Shown here piece after piece: positions 1 to 9,046 of a stretch of 64,000 bases of DNA. The notes beneath the pieces are model-generated. The model was not told the DNA's origin, did no database searches, and worked only from the letters and a program-made list of their open reading frames with translations. The DNA is from Sphingosinicella terrae. GTDB lineage: Bacteria; Pseudomonadota; Alphaproteobacteria; Sphingomonadales; Sphingomonadaceae. The stretch spans positions 1-64,000 of the forward strand of contig NZ_QDFY01000013.1 of NCBI RefSeq assembly GCF_003347635.1, in the 5' to 3' direction. Numbering within the stretch: position 1 is the first letter of the stretch; every line of letters begins with the position of its first letter. The translations under genes and the position numbers were made by a program.

Positions 1-139
1 CCGGACAGATGGCAGCATCCGACAACGTGCCACGCCCGAAAAACCGCTTGCGCTGTAGGGGGCGTCCACAGATGATGAAATTGACGACCCCCAGGCGTTT
101 TCAATTTGGACGCGCGGCCCCGCCCGAGCCGCCGCTCCG

Positions 140-925
140 CTATCCCTTCAGCGCCCGCACATGCACCCGCCCCGCCGGCACCCGCTGCCCGCCGCTCAGC
201 ACCACTTCCGCCCGCCCCAGCCGCGGCCGCCGTACCTCGACGATCTCGCTGCGGCGGACCAGCCATTTGCGGTGGACCCGGACGAACGCGCCCGGATCGA
301 GCCGCGCCTCGAGCTGGCGGATCGATCCGCGCATCAGCCAGGAGCCGGCCGGCGTGTAGAGCCGGACATATTCGTCCTCGCTGCCGACATGGGTGATCGC
401 CTCGGCCGCCACCCGCACGGTGCCGCTGCCGTGGCGCAGCCAGAACTCGCTCTCCTGCGCCGGCCGGCGCTCCGCCGCCTCGGTCCCGGCGCGGAGCGCG
501 GCGACCACCGACTGGAGCTCGGCGATCCGCGCCTGCGCGTCCTGGGCGGCGCGGCGGGCGCGGGCCTTGTCCAGCGCCTGCGCCAGCCGCTCGCGCTCGA
601 CCGGCTTCAGCAAATAATCGGCCGCGATCGTCTCGAAGGCGCGCAGCGCGAACCGGTCGAAGGCGGTGACGAAGACGATCGCCGGCGGCTCCGGCGCCCG
701 GCTGAGCGCCTCGGCGACCGCGAAGCCGTCGCCATCGCGCATCCTGATGTCGAGCAGGACCACGTCCGGGACGAGCGCGCCGGCTTTCTCGATCGCCTCC
801 GCGCAGCCGCCCGCCTCGCCGACCGCCTGCGCCTCGGGCAAAGCGTCGAGCAGCCGCTTCAGCCGCCGCCGGGCCAGCGGCTCGTCGTCGACGGTGAGCA
901 CCCGAAGCGCTGCCGGAGCGTTCAC
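140..925 (-). CDS. LytTR-family response regulator
   Basis: Cytoplasmic DNA-binding response regulator of 261 residues, the partner of the upstream sensor kinase. Residues about 7-120 form a receiver domain: acidic pair D13/D14 (TVDDEP), phosphoacceptor D59 in VVLLDIRM, and the conserved Lys in DYLLKP. Residues about 155-261 form a LytTR DNA-binding domain (EDEYVRLY, FVRVHRKWLV). The start is a GTG at 925; its GTGA overlaps the kinase stop by 4 bp, so the two are translationally coupled. The frame stays open far upstream, but that part is antisense or alternative-frame to the kinase. The target genes are not evident here. Confidence 0.93.
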   Translation of the reverse strand: MNAPAALRVLTVDDEPLARRRLKRLLDALPEAQAVGEAGGCAEAIEKAGALVPDVVLLDIRMRDGDGFAVAEALSRAPEPPAIVFVTAFDRFALRAFETIAADYLLKPVERERLAQALDKARARRAAQDAQARIAELQSVVAALRAGTEAAERRPAQESEFWLRHGSGTVRVAAEAITHVGSEDEYVRLYTPAGSWLMRGSIRQLEARLDPGAFVRVHRKWLVRRSEIVEVRRPRLGRAEVVLSGGQRVPAGRVHVRALKG

Positions 926-2055
926 CGCCCCACCTCCGCCGGCAGCACCAGCCGCACCCGCCAGACGTCGCCGGCCGCGGGCCCGGCCTCGATCGACTGG
1001 GCCGCGCCATGGAGCAAGGCGAGGCGCTGGCGGACATTGGCGAGGCCGATCCCGGCGCCGGGCAGGCGGCCCGCCGCCGGCCGCTTCGTGCCGGGGCGGG
1101 CGCGGTTGGTCACCGCGATCGCCAGCCGCCCGTCCGGCGTCCGCTCGGCCTCGATCTCGATCCGCGTCGGCGGCGGCGATCCGGCGACGCCGTGCTTCAC
1201 CGCATTTTCGACGATCGGCTGCAGGATCAGCGCCGGCACCGGCGCCGTCTCCAGCCCCGGCTCGACGCGGACGTCGATCTCCAGGTCCGGATAGCGATAT
1301 TGCTCGATCTCCAGATAGGCGCGCTGGAGGGCGATCTCCTCGGCGAGCGGGATCGTCGCCATCGGATCGGCCGCGAGGCCCGCGCGAAGGAAGCGGGCGA
1401 GGCCGGTCACCATCGCCTCCGCCCGCTCGGCCTCGCCCTCGAGGATCAGCGCCGACACCGAATTGAGGCTGTTGAACAGGAAATGCGGGTTGATCTGCCC
1501 CTGCAGCGCCCGCAGCTGCGCCGCATGCGCCTCGGCCTGGAGCGCCGCCGATCGCGCCTTCTCCGCCTGCACGTCGAAGCTGTAGGACAGGGCCAGATAG
1601 AGGCCGGCCCAGGCGAGGAAGAACCAGGTCCAGTAGGCGATCGTCCGCACCGCCCCCGCCCAGGTGAAGCCGCCGAGGCCGATCGCCGGATCGGCCGCCA
1701 TCTCGGCGAAGAAGGCGAGCCAGGCGAACAGCTCCGCGCAGACCGGCGCGACGATCGCCAGCGCGATCACCCGCCGCTGCCAGCTCGACAGCCTCGGCCA
1801 GGCCAGCAACCGGTGGATCAGCCAGCACAGGCCCAGCCCGAGCAGCATGACGAGCGCGCGCATGCCGGCAATTCCGGCCAGATGCGGGTTGCCGGACAAG
1901 GCGGTGCCCAGCGTCAGCAGCGCGAAGTTGGACAGCCAGAAAGCGAGGGTCAGCCAGACGATCGCCCGGCTGCGCGCCGACAGCCGGGGCAGGAGCCCCG
2001 CTCGCGGCAGCACGCCGCCTTGCGCCCCCGCGCGATCGAGGCTCCGGCTCGCCAT
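922..2055 (-). CDS. LytS/YehU-type sensor histidine kinase
   Basis: Membrane sensor kinase of 377 residues from the ATG at 2055. The N-terminal half holds about four to five hydrophobic segments (for example LTLAFWLSNFALLTLG, RALVMLLGLGLCWLIH, TIAYWTWFFLAWAGLYLAL). The C-terminal half has the His_kinase motif NPHFLFNSLN, with the phosphorylatable His, and an ATPase domain with the N-box ENAVKHG and a glycine-rich G-box (GAGIGLANVRQRL). It should phosphorylate the LytTR regulator encoded 4 bp overlapping downstream. An in-frame start at 2238 exists, but the extra residues are Arg/Cys-rich and look non-coding. The signal sensed cannot be deduced. Confidence 0.9.
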   Translation of the reverse strand: MASRSLDRAGAQGGVLPRAGLLPRLSARSRAIVWLTLAFWLSNFALLTLGTALSGNPHLAGIAGMRALVMLLGLGLCWLIHRLLAWPRLSSWQRRVIALAIVAPVCAELFAWLAFFAEMAADPAIGLGGFTWAGAVRTIAYWTWFFLAWAGLYLALSYSFDVQAEKARSAALQAEAHAAQLRALQGQINPHFLFNSLNSVSALILEGEAERAEAMVTGLARFLRAGLAADPMATIPLAEEIALQRAYLEIEQYRYPDLEIDVRVEPGLETAPVPALILQPIVENAVKHGVAGSPPPTRIEIEAERTPDGRLAIAVTNRARPGTKRPAAGRLPGAGIGLANVRQRLALLHGAAQSIEAGPAAGDVWRVRLVLPAEVGR

Positions 2056-2288
2056 GCGCGCGAGGATGCGCCGGGACGGCCGCGGAGTCGACGCCGTTCG
2101 TCCACGCCGTTTCGACGTCCACCGACAGCCGCGCACGTTCGGCGGCAGGATCGGCGCGCCCGCCGGCAACCCCGCCGCGCCCCGCCGCCCGCAGGCGTAG
2201 AAGCAAGCCGTTCGGCTCCCGCGCTTTTTCCCGGCCACGCCGCCCCTCGCGCGCCGGGAACAAGCACGGGGCCGGACGCCGCAATTTG

Positions 2289-2640
2289 CCCCCTCTCCCT
2301 GGAGGGAGAGGGCAAGACTCCCTCTCCCATTGGGAGAGGGTTGAGGTGAGGGTGCTCGGCGGCCGAGGATGATCCTCCAACGCCGAACACCCCCACCCTA
2401 CCCTCCCCCTCCAGGGGGAGGGGCCTTCGAGGGGCACACTAAGGCTCCCTCCTCCTGGAGGGGGAGGGTTCAGTCGAGGGGAACAGCTAAGCTCCCTCTC
2501 CCATGGGGAGAGGGTTGGGGTGAGGGGGTTCGGTATCGGAGGACAGACCTCGGACTCCGAACACCCCCACCCTACCAGTTCAGCGGCAGCCCTGTCCCCC
2601 GGACAGGGCCGAGAGCCGCTGAACTCCCTCCAGGGGGAGG
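2289..2640. repeat. cluster of GC-rich palindromic repeats
   Basis: This lies in the 611-bp gene-free gap between the kinase start and the next gene. At least six hairpin units built on CCCTCTCCC/GGGAGAGGG-like arms are visible: 2291-2312, 2321-2339, 2400-2423, 2447-2468, 2494-2514 and 2627-2640. A longer hairpin (CAGCGGC.../...GCCGCTG) lies at 2581-2621. Two units are followed by the same GGTGAGGG tail, and two CCGAACACCCCCACCCTACC copies occur. The units resemble the REP-like intergenic palindromes common in sphingomonads. The remaining 2056-2288 shows no convincing gene. Confidence 0.8.
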
Positions 2641-2666
2641 GAAGATCATGGGGGAGAGCGAAGTCC

Positions 2667-3152
2667 ATGTCCGAAGCCGCCACCGCCTCCGCCGCCATTG
2701 CCGCCCCACCCGGCCCGCTTGCCGCGATCCTCGCCGGCGGCTTCGTCGCCGGGGCGATCGACATCGCCTACGCCATCCTCGCCAACCTGCCCAAGGGGGT
2801 GGCGCCGGCGCGCGTGCTCCAGTCGGTGGCGAGCGGCCTGCTCGGCCGCGACGCCTATCAGGGCGGCGCCGCCACCGCCGCTTTCGGCCTGTTCCTTCAT
2901 TTCGCGATGACCGTGGCGATGGCCGCCTTGTTCGTCGCCGCCGCCCGATCGATGCCGGCGCTGCGCCAGCAGCTGCTCGTCGCCGGCCTGGTCTATGGCG
3001 GCCTGATCTATTTCGCGATGCGCTGGGTGGTGGTGCCGCTGTCCCGCTTCCCGGGCGACCTGCGCAGCTTCTCCGCCCTCGAATTCGCGGTCCACGTCGT
3101 CGGCGTCGGCCTCGTCATCGCTATCGCCGCCCGCCGTCTGGCGGCGCTCTGA
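2667..3152 (+). CDS. small integral membrane protein, unknown function
   Basis: A 161-residue protein with about four hydrophobic helices: LAAILAGGFVAGAIDIAYAIL near residues 18-38, AAFGLFLHFAMTVAMAALFVAA, LVAGLVYGGLIYFAMRWVV and a C-terminal AVHVVGVGLVIAIAA. The layout recalls small inner-membrane proteins of the YagU/DUF1440 kind, but I cannot assign it firmly. The ATG at 2667 is preceded by a purine-rich GGGGGAGAG. That Shine-Dalgarno-like stretch lies just after the last palindromic repeat upstream. It is convergent with the J-like protein gene downstream. Confidence 0.8.
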   Translation: MSEAATASAAIAAPPGPLAAILAGGFVAGAIDIAYAILANLPKGVAPARVLQSVASGLLGRDAYQGGAATAAFGLFLHFAMTVAMAALFVAAARSMPALRQQLLVAGLVYGGLIYFAMRWVVVPLSRFPGDLRSFSALEFAVHVVGVGLVIAIAARRLAAL

Positions 3153-3241
3153 GCCACCAGCCGGGGCCCTCATGCCCACCAGGCCCCGGCGAGGGGGTGG
3201 AAGTCATTCCCTTCCACCCCCTTCACCCTCAACCCCACTTC

Positions 3242-3317
3242 CGTTCGGGCTGAGCCCGTCGAAGCCCCTTCCTTTCCGGAAACAAGAATGGGGACTTCGA
3301 CAAGCTCGGCCGGAACG
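3242..3317. repeat. long imperfect inverted repeat between convergent genes
   Basis: The arms CGTTCGGGCTGAGCCCGTCGA (read to 3264) and CTTCGACAAGCTCGGCCGGAACG (from 3295) are imperfect reverse complements separated by about 30 bp. It sits exactly between two convergent genes, so it could act as a bidirectional transcription stop. No T-tract follows either arm. The motif resembles a dispersed intergenic repeat widespread in sphingomonads (recalled, not checked here). Confidence 0.65.
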
Positions 3318-3328
3318 GGGAGAGGGGA

Positions 3329-5317
3329 TCAGAGCCGAGACGAGATTTCCGCCAGGAACGCGTCCCGCTCCGCCGGCGGCAGCGCCAGCGCGGCCTCGAT
3401 GATCGCTATCCGCGCTCCGCACCGCAGCTCCGCCGATCCGCGACCGCGGGCCGCTCGGTCGAAGCGCCGGCGGTCGAGCGCCAGGCGCTGCCGCGCCGTC
3501 TCGGCGAGGCCCGGCGGAATGTCGAAAGCGTCAAGCGTTCCGGCGGCCGGCCGCGGCGTCGCCGGCGCGGACATCACCGCTTGCTCGACCAGCGCCCGCC
3601 CCCGCGCCTCGAGCGCCGGCGGAAGCTCGACCGGACGCCGCTCGCCGTCGAGCCACGCCCGGCAGGCTTCCGCGCCGTCGGCGCCGCCCCGCAGCCATTG
3701 CAGTCGATCGGCATGGAAGCGCCAATAGTCGCGCTGGAGTGCCGCGTCCCCGGCGGCGATGCCGTCGCGAAAGGCCTGTTCGATCATCTGCCCGATCGCC
3801 GCCGCGAAGGCCTGCTTGTCCTCGTCCGCCGCCCGCGCCTGCTCCCAGCGCGCCAGCAGCCGGTCGAACAGCGGCTTGTTGCGGATGTTCAGCCCGAAAT
3901 AGCTGCCCTCGCTGCCTAGCGCCGCGTCGAGCACCGGTTCGAGATCGTCGAGCGCGCTCGCATAGGACGGGGTGGAGACGGCGATCGGCGGCGGTCCTGC
4001 GGCACCGGGCTCCGGCGGCGGGGGCGTCCAGGCGAGGAAGAGGAAGACCATCACCGAGAGCCAGGCGAAGCCGGCGAAGCGCAGCGCCGGAGGATAGCCG
4101 CGCTTCAGCAGGACCCAGGCGAACAGAAAGGGGGCGACCAGCAGCCCGATCCAGAGCCAGCCGCCCGGCCACAACCGCGGCGCCGGCTCGACCGACCAGA
4201 TGCCGGTCCGGCCGCGCGCCATGCGCCGAAGCGAATCCCATTCGCGCTGCCACGCCGGCTGCGCCTCGAAATAGCCGTTCCACCAGTCGAGCATGGCCCG
4301 GCTGCATGCCTCGACCGAGCTGGGATGATGCAGCCGCGCATAATCGGCGAAATCGTGCACGTCGGGCGCGATCCGGCGGACCTGCTCGGCCGGCGGCGGC
4401 ACCGCGTCGGAGCGCAGCAAAGCGAGCACCTCGGCGAAGCGCGGCCTCGCCGCGACCAGCCGGCGCTCGAAGGCGAGGTCGTTCAGCCGGCGCGCCGCCC
4501 AGCGGATGAAATGGGGCGCCTTCCAGTCGTCCTGCCGCGCCGCCCAGCCGAAATGCGCGCCTGCCGCCTCGAGCGCCGGATCGGAGCGCGGGTGGAAGTC
4601 CTCGATGAACTCCGCCAGCCAGTCCTCGACCGAGGCGGCGACGCGGATCCGGTCCAGCGAGGGGTGGGCGAGCAAAGCCTCGGTCGCGGCCCGCAGCCGT
4701 TCCGCTTCGTTCGGCCGCGGCCCGCCGGCGAGCAGCGCCTCGATCCGGGCGAACAGGGCCGCCTCGGGATAGTCGGCCGCGGCCGGCTCCGCCGCCGGCG
4801 GCGCTTCCGGCGCCGGCCGGACGATCACCTCCGGCGGAGGGTCGGAAGGGAGGGGGGCGGCCGGTGCCGGCGGCAGCACGGTGACGACCACTTCCGGCGC
4901 GGGATCGGTGGCGGCGGCGGGCTCCGCAGGCGCGCCGGGCGGCAGGTCCGTGATCGTCACCGTGGCGGGCGCGGCGGCGGCGGGTGCCTCCTCGGGCTCG
5001 GCGGCCCGGACGGCGACGTCGGCCGGCGATGGCGCGGCCGCCGCCTCGACCGGACCGGTCTCGGCGGGAGCGGGTGCGGGATCGGTTGTGTCCTGAGGGA
5101 TTTGCTCGGCATAGGCCTGCGCCCCCGCCGCCTCGGCGGCCAGTCTCTGCGCCGCCTCCCATGCCTCGCGCAGGGCGATGAAGGCCTGCGGGTCGGCATC
5201 GGTGTCGATCGCCTTCAGTCTCGCGGCATAGGCTTTGCGGATCTCGCGCCGGTCCGCGGTCGGCGCAAGGCCGAGCCGGTTCCAGACCCAGCGATGCTTG
5301 GGCAGGTGGATCGTCAA
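3329..5317 (-). CDS. J-domain-like membrane protein without HPD (HscC operon)
   Basis: A 662-residue protein, last gene of the hscC operon. Residues about 8-60 form a J-like fold (HRWVWNRLG, IRKAYAARLKA, FIALREAWEAA), but the catalytic HPD tripeptide of true J-domains is absent; the loop reads DTDADP. A long Pro/Ala/Glu-rich linker follows, then two adjacent membrane segments near residues 383-402 and 410-428, then a C-terminal domain. That domain shares a motif (WRFHADRLQWLRGG, LPPALEARGRA) with the upstream paralogue. The start is probably the TTG at 5317, 13 bp after the upstream stop; no in-frame ATG fits. By analogy with DjlB/DjlC of E. coli it may be an HscC co-chaperone (inference). 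Confidence 0.82.
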   Translation of the reverse strand: MTIHLPKHRWVWNRLGLAPTADRREIRKAYAARLKAIDTDADPQAFIALREAWEAAQRLAAEAAGAQAYAEQIPQDTTDPAPAPAETGPVEAAAAPSPADVAVRAAEPEEAPAAAAPATVTITDLPPGAPAEPAAATDPAPEVVVTVLPPAPAAPLPSDPPPEVIVRPAPEAPPAAEPAAADYPEAALFARIEALLAGGPRPNEAERLRAATEALLAHPSLDRIRVAASVEDWLAEFIEDFHPRSDPALEAAGAHFGWAARQDDWKAPHFIRWAARRLNDLAFERRLVAARPRFAEVLALLRSDAVPPPAEQVRRIAPDVHDFADYARLHHPSSVEACSRAMLDWWNGYFEAQPAWQREWDSLRRMARGRTGIWSVEPAPRLWPGGWLWIGLLVAPFLFAWVLLKRGYPPALRFAGFAWLSVMVFLFLAWTPPPPEPGAAGPPPIAVSTPSYASALDDLEPVLDAALGSEGSYFGLNIRNKPLFDRLLARWEQARAADEDKQAFAAAIGQMIEQAFRDGIAAGDAALQRDYWRFHADRLQWLRGGADGAEACRAWLDGERRPVELPPALEARGRALVEQAVMSAPATPRPAAGTLDAFDIPPGLAETARQRLALDRRRFDRAARGRGSAELRCGARIAIIEAALALPPAERDAFLAEISSRL

Positions 5318-5330
5318 GGCGCGTCCGGAC

Positions 5331-6893
5331 CTACAGCGCCTGGGACATCTCGCGCAGGAAGCGCGCGCGCTCGCGTCCCTCCAGCGCCAGCGCCGCCTCG
5401 ACCAGGGCGATGTCGGCGCGGCAGCGATCCTCCGGCGTGCCGCGCGCCTGCAGCGCCCCTCGGAATCGCGTCTCGGCCAGGCCCGAGCGCCGCCGGGCGT
5501 CGGCGAAGACCGCCCGGCGGATCGAGAAGCGGCGGTCCTCGCTGCGCGGGGCCGGCGCCGGCGGCGGCTCCAGCAGCGCCCGCCCGAGCACGCTGCGCTG
5601 GCGGCGCCTGAGTTCCGGCGGCAGATAGAGCCTCGCCACGCCTTCGGGATAGCGGGCGCAGCCCCCGGTACCGCCGTCGGTGCCGTCGCGAAGCCAGACC
5701 AGGCGGTCGCGGTGGAGCTGCCAGTAAGCGAGCTGAAGCCCGTCCGATCCGCCGCGCAGCCCCTGGGCCACCGCCCGGTCGACCAGCGCGCGAAGGTCGG
5801 CGTCGAGCTGGAAAGCGCCTTCGTGGCGGTCGCGTGCCTCGCGCCAGCGCGCCTCGAGCGTCGCGTGGAGCGCCGGGTTCGCCGCCCGCAGCCGGGCGGG
5901 CGCGTCGCCGTCGAGGAAGTCGTCGAGCACCGGCGCCAGCGCCGCGCCGGGCTCGGCGGCGATCCGGGGCGCGGCGGGGATGGGCGGCGGCCCGGCCGGC
6001 GGTGTCGCCGCATCGGGCATGGCGACGGACAGCAGCTGGGTTACCGCGAACACCACCCAGCCGGCCAGGATCATCCCGGCGATCGGCCTCGGCACCCTGG
6101 GCAGATCGTGGCCGTCCTGCTCCCACAAGGCGACCCGTGCTGGATTGAGCCACTCCATCGCCGCCGGACATTGCCCGCGTATCCGGCCCAGAAGCTGGCG
6201 AACGTCGCGGCCGAGGGTGAAGCGGCGAAGGCCGGGCCGCCTCGCGTCGGCGCGGGTCAGCTCGGCCCAGGCCTTGTGGAGCCGGTGCCCGGGCTGCGAC
6301 ACCGCCTCGGCGAGAGCGAGGGCGCGGGCGCGGTCGACGAGCAGGTCGACGTCCCACGGCTGGTCCCATTGGCCGGCGCGCTCCTCCCAGCCGAAATGGG
6401 CGACCACCATCGGCAGCAGCGGGTCCGACCGCGGCACGGCTTCCGCCAGCGCCTGGGCCAGCCAACCCTCGACGGCGCGGCCATGGTCGACATGCGCCAT
6501 CTCGGAATGCTCGAGGATGGCCCGTACCGCCACGGTCAGCGCCGCCTCGTCCGGGCGGCGCTCCGGATCGGCGAAGAGCAGATGCTCGAGCCAGCCGAAG
6601 CGGTCGGACGTTCCGTCGGCCCGGGCGGCGGCGAGCGCCGCCTCGGCCTCCGCCTCCGAGACGTCGAACTGCGCCAGCGGCGGATAGGGATCGTCGGCCG
6701 CAGCGGCGCCGGCCGGCTCGGTCCAGGCGCGGCTCGCCCAGGCGAGCGCCTCCTCGAGCGCCTCGCGAAGCCGCATGAAAGCCTGCGGCTCGGCCTCGAC
6801 GTTCATCGCCTTGAGGCGCCGCGCATAGGCCCGCCGGATCGCGCGGACGTCGCCGGTCCGCTCGATCCCGAGGACCGGCCACGGCTGGGTCAC
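5331..6893 (-). CDS. J-domain-like membrane protein without HPD (HscC operon)
   Basis: A 520-residue paralogue of the downstream protein. Residues 3-50 are J-like (PWPVLGIE, IRRAYARRLKAMN, FMRLREALEEAL), again lacking HPD (loop NVEAEP). One membrane segment lies near residues 268-290 (IAGMILAGWVVFAVTQLL), followed by a C-terminal domain with YWQLHRDRLVWLRDG and LPPELRRRQR. With the N-terminus in the cytosol, this single span would put the C-terminal domain in the periplasm, unlike the two-span paralogue. The GTG start at 6893 overlaps the hscC stop (GTGA, 4 bp), so the genes are translationally coupled. Confidence 0.85.
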   Translation of the reverse strand: MTQPWPVLGIERTGDVRAIRRAYARRLKAMNVEAEPQAFMRLREALEEALAWASRAWTEPAGAAAADDPYPPLAQFDVSEAEAEAALAAARADGTSDRFGWLEHLLFADPERRPDEAALTVAVRAILEHSEMAHVDHGRAVEGWLAQALAEAVPRSDPLLPMVVAHFGWEERAGQWDQPWDVDLLVDRARALALAEAVSQPGHRLHKAWAELTRADARRPGLRRFTLGRDVRQLLGRIRGQCPAAMEWLNPARVALWEQDGHDLPRVPRPIAGMILAGWVVFAVTQLLSVAMPDAATPPAGPPPIPAAPRIAAEPGAALAPVLDDFLDGDAPARLRAANPALHATLEARWREARDRHEGAFQLDADLRALVDRAVAQGLRGGSDGLQLAYWQLHRDRLVWLRDGTDGGTGGCARYPEGVARLYLPPELRRRQRSVLGRALLEPPPAPAPRSEDRRFSIRRAVFADARRRSGLAETRFRGALQARGTPEDRCRADIALVEAALALEGRERARFLREMSQAL

Positions 6894-8590
6894 AGGTAGC
6901 GCTCGCCCTCGATCGCGTTCAGCCGCTCCTCGACGTCGCGGCGGACCGACTCGATCTCGCGCGGGTCCTGGCGCTCGAGCACCGCCTCGAAGGCCATGAT
7001 GATCTGGCTGATCGCCTCGCGCCGCTCGCCGAGAAAGCCCTCGTAGCAGCGCGCCGCCCGCGCCAGCACCGCGGCATTGGCGGCATCGTCGCGGGGATGG
7101 ACCTTGAGCGCCGCCAGCGCCTGGCGCCGCGCCTCGATCTCGGCCTCGCTCGGCGCATCCTCCTCGTCGAGGATGAGGAGCTGGCGGGCGGTTCCGGTCA
7201 GCGGCACCGTCGCATCCACCTCCAGCAGGCCGCTCGCATCGTAGCTGAAGCGGACGTCGACGCTGACCTGGCCGGCGGGCCGCGGCGGCACCGGCACGGA
7301 GAGCCGGCCGAGCAGGACGTTGGCCGAGACGTCGCGCGCCTCGCCCTGATAGACCTGCAGCTCGACCCGCGACTGGTTGTCCTGCATCGTCGAATAGCTG
7401 TGCACCCGGCTGGCCGGGATGACGGTGTTGCGCTCGATGATCGGCGAGAAGATGCCGTCATGGATGCGTCCGTGGCGGTCGCGCTCCGCCACCGCGATGC
7501 CGAGCGTGAACGGGCAGACGTCGGTGAGGCGGACCTCGTCCAGCGCCGCGTCGCGCGCGCGCAGCCCGGCCTGGACGGCGGCGCCGAGCGCCACCGCCCG
7601 GTCGGGATCGACCGAGGTGTCGGGAAAGCGCCCGAACATCCGGGTGACGGCGCGGCGGACGATCGGCATCCGGGTCGATCCGCCGACGAGGATGACCTCG
7701 CTCAGCGAATCGGCGAGGATGCCGCTGTCGCGCAGCGAGCGCAGGACGGGGTCGCGCAGCCGCGCCAGCAGCGGCTCGGCCGCCTCCTCGAACTCGGCGG
7801 CGCGGATCGACGTCGCGAAATGCCGGTCCTTCCAGACGAACTCGAACGGCGCCTCGTCGGCGCCGCTGAGGGCGCGCCGGGTGCGCTCGGCGGCGGCGCG
7901 CATCACTTCCTTGAGGAGGCTGTCATGGGCCGCCTCGGCCAGCTCCGGCAGCCGGCTGCGGACCAGGGCGACGACCGCCTCGTTGAAGTCCTCGCCGCCC
8001 AGCCGGTTGTCCCCGGCCGAGGCGCGGACCTCGACGATCCCCTCGAAGATCTCGACGATCGACACGTCGAACGTTCCGCCGCCGAGGTCGAAGACCAGGA
8101 ACGGCTCCTTGTCCTCGCGCTCGTGGATGCCGTGGGCGAGCGCGGCCGCGGTCGGCTCGTTGAGCAGCCGCTCGACCTTGAGCCCGGCCAGCTCGCCCGC
8201 CCGTCGCGTCGCCTTGCGCTGGCGGTCGTTGAAATAAGCGGGGACGGTGATCACCGCCGCCTCGACCGGCTCGCCCAGCAGGGCCTCCGCGTCGGCCTTG
8301 AGGCTGCGCAGCACCAGCGCCGAGAGCTCCTCGGGCGCGTAGAGCTTCTTGCCGAGCGGCACCTTCTGGCTCGATCCCATCAGCCGCTTGAAGGCGGTCG
8401 CGGTCAGCTTCGGGTGGGTCGACTGGCGCTCGCGCGCGGCCATGCCGACGAGCAGCGCGCCGTCGTCCCCGAGGCTCACTGCCGACGGCGTCAGCAGATC
8501 GCCCAGGCTGTTGGGGATCAGCTCCGCTTTGCCTTCCCGCCAGATTCCGACCGCGCTGTTCGTCGTGCCGAGATCGATCCCGACGATCAT
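6890..8590 (-). CDS. hscC: HscC-type Hsp70 chaperone
   Basis: A 566-residue Hsp70. It has the ATPase domain signatures IDLGTTNSAVG near the N-terminus, FDLGGGTFDVS and VILVGGSTRMP, then a substrate-binding domain. It is shorter than DnaK and ends without a long lid tail, as in E. coli HscC (about 556 aa). The ATG at 8590 has AGGGA about 7 bp upstream. It is the first gene of an operon with two J-like membrane proteins, matching the known pairing of hscC with djlB/djlC. The two partners here are membrane-anchored, which suggests work at the inner membrane (inference). Confidence 0.93.
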   Translation of the reverse strand: MIVGIDLGTTNSAVGIWREGKAELIPNSLGDLLTPSAVSLGDDGALLVGMAARERQSTHPKLTATAFKRLMGSSQKVPLGKKLYAPEELSALVLRSLKADAEALLGEPVEAAVITVPAYFNDRQRKATRRAGELAGLKVERLLNEPTAAALAHGIHEREDKEPFLVFDLGGGTFDVSIVEIFEGIVEVRASAGDNRLGGEDFNEAVVALVRSRLPELAEAAHDSLLKEVMRAAAERTRRALSGADEAPFEFVWKDRHFATSIRAAEFEEAAEPLLARLRDPVLRSLRDSGILADSLSEVILVGGSTRMPIVRRAVTRMFGRFPDTSVDPDRAVALGAAVQAGLRARDAALDEVRLTDVCPFTLGIAVAERDRHGRIHDGIFSPIIERNTVIPASRVHSYSTMQDNQSRVELQVYQGEARDVSANVLLGRLSVPVPPRPAGQVSVDVRFSYDASGLLEVDATVPLTGTARQLLILDEEDAPSEAEIEARRQALAALKVHPRDDAANAAVLARAARCYEGFLGERREAISQIIMAFEAVLERQDPREIESVRRDVEERLNAIEGERYL

Positions 8591-8793
8591 TCCATTCCCT
8601 CGATCATGGCCGATGCTTGCAGAAGTCATTGCGCGAGAAAAGAGGGAATGGCCGACGCATTCGGGACGGGCCGGCGAATAAGGTTGCCCTTCGCCCGGAA
8701 AGCGCCCACGCCCGACGGGCGGCTCCGGGCATGTCGCCAGGCAATCCGCCGCTCCATCGGGAGGCGCCGGGTCCGGAGCGGAAAGGAACCTGC

Positions 8794-9033
8794 GTGACCA
8801 CAACCTCCGAACATTACCAGGCCAAGGCCGACGAAGCCCTGACCCAGCTCGCCGAAGCGACCAGCGACGCCGAAAGGACCCGGCTGAAGCGGGCGCGCGG
8901 CGCCTATCTCAAGCTGGCCGCTCACGGCGCGCAGGCGGCCGAGCGCGCGGCTGCCGGGCCTGGTCCGCGGATCGTCCCGGAAAAGCCCACCGCCGCGGCG
9001 ACGCCGCGCGCGTCCACCTGGACGCTTCGCTGA
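8794..9033 (+). CDS. small conserved-looking helical protein
   Basis: A 79-residue protein from a GTG at 8794 with GAAAGGAA 6 bp upstream. The first about 50 residues are charged and Ala-rich and predicted helical (EHYQAKADEALTQLAEATS, RTRLKRARGAYLKLA); the tail is Pro/Ala-rich. It has no signal peptide and no recognisable domain. It is divergent from hscC. An ATG farther upstream (8617) would overlap the hscC promoter region and is less likely. Confidence 0.6.
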   Translation: MTTTSEHYQAKADEALTQLAEATSDAERTRLKRARGAYLKLAAHGAQAAERAAAGPGPRIVPEKPTAAATPRASTWTLR

Positions 9034-9046
9034 CGTTCGGGACCTG

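Noticed and set aside
926-2764. Upstream extension of the LytTR regulator frame
   Set aside because: It runs through the kinase gene in another frame and through repeats; the receiver domain begins right after the GTG at 925.
5318-6013. Upstream extension of the 3329-5317 J-like gene
   Set aside because: The extension is an out-of-frame copy of the upstream J-like gene with Arg/Ala-rich nonsense; the conserved J-like segment begins at the TTG at 5317.
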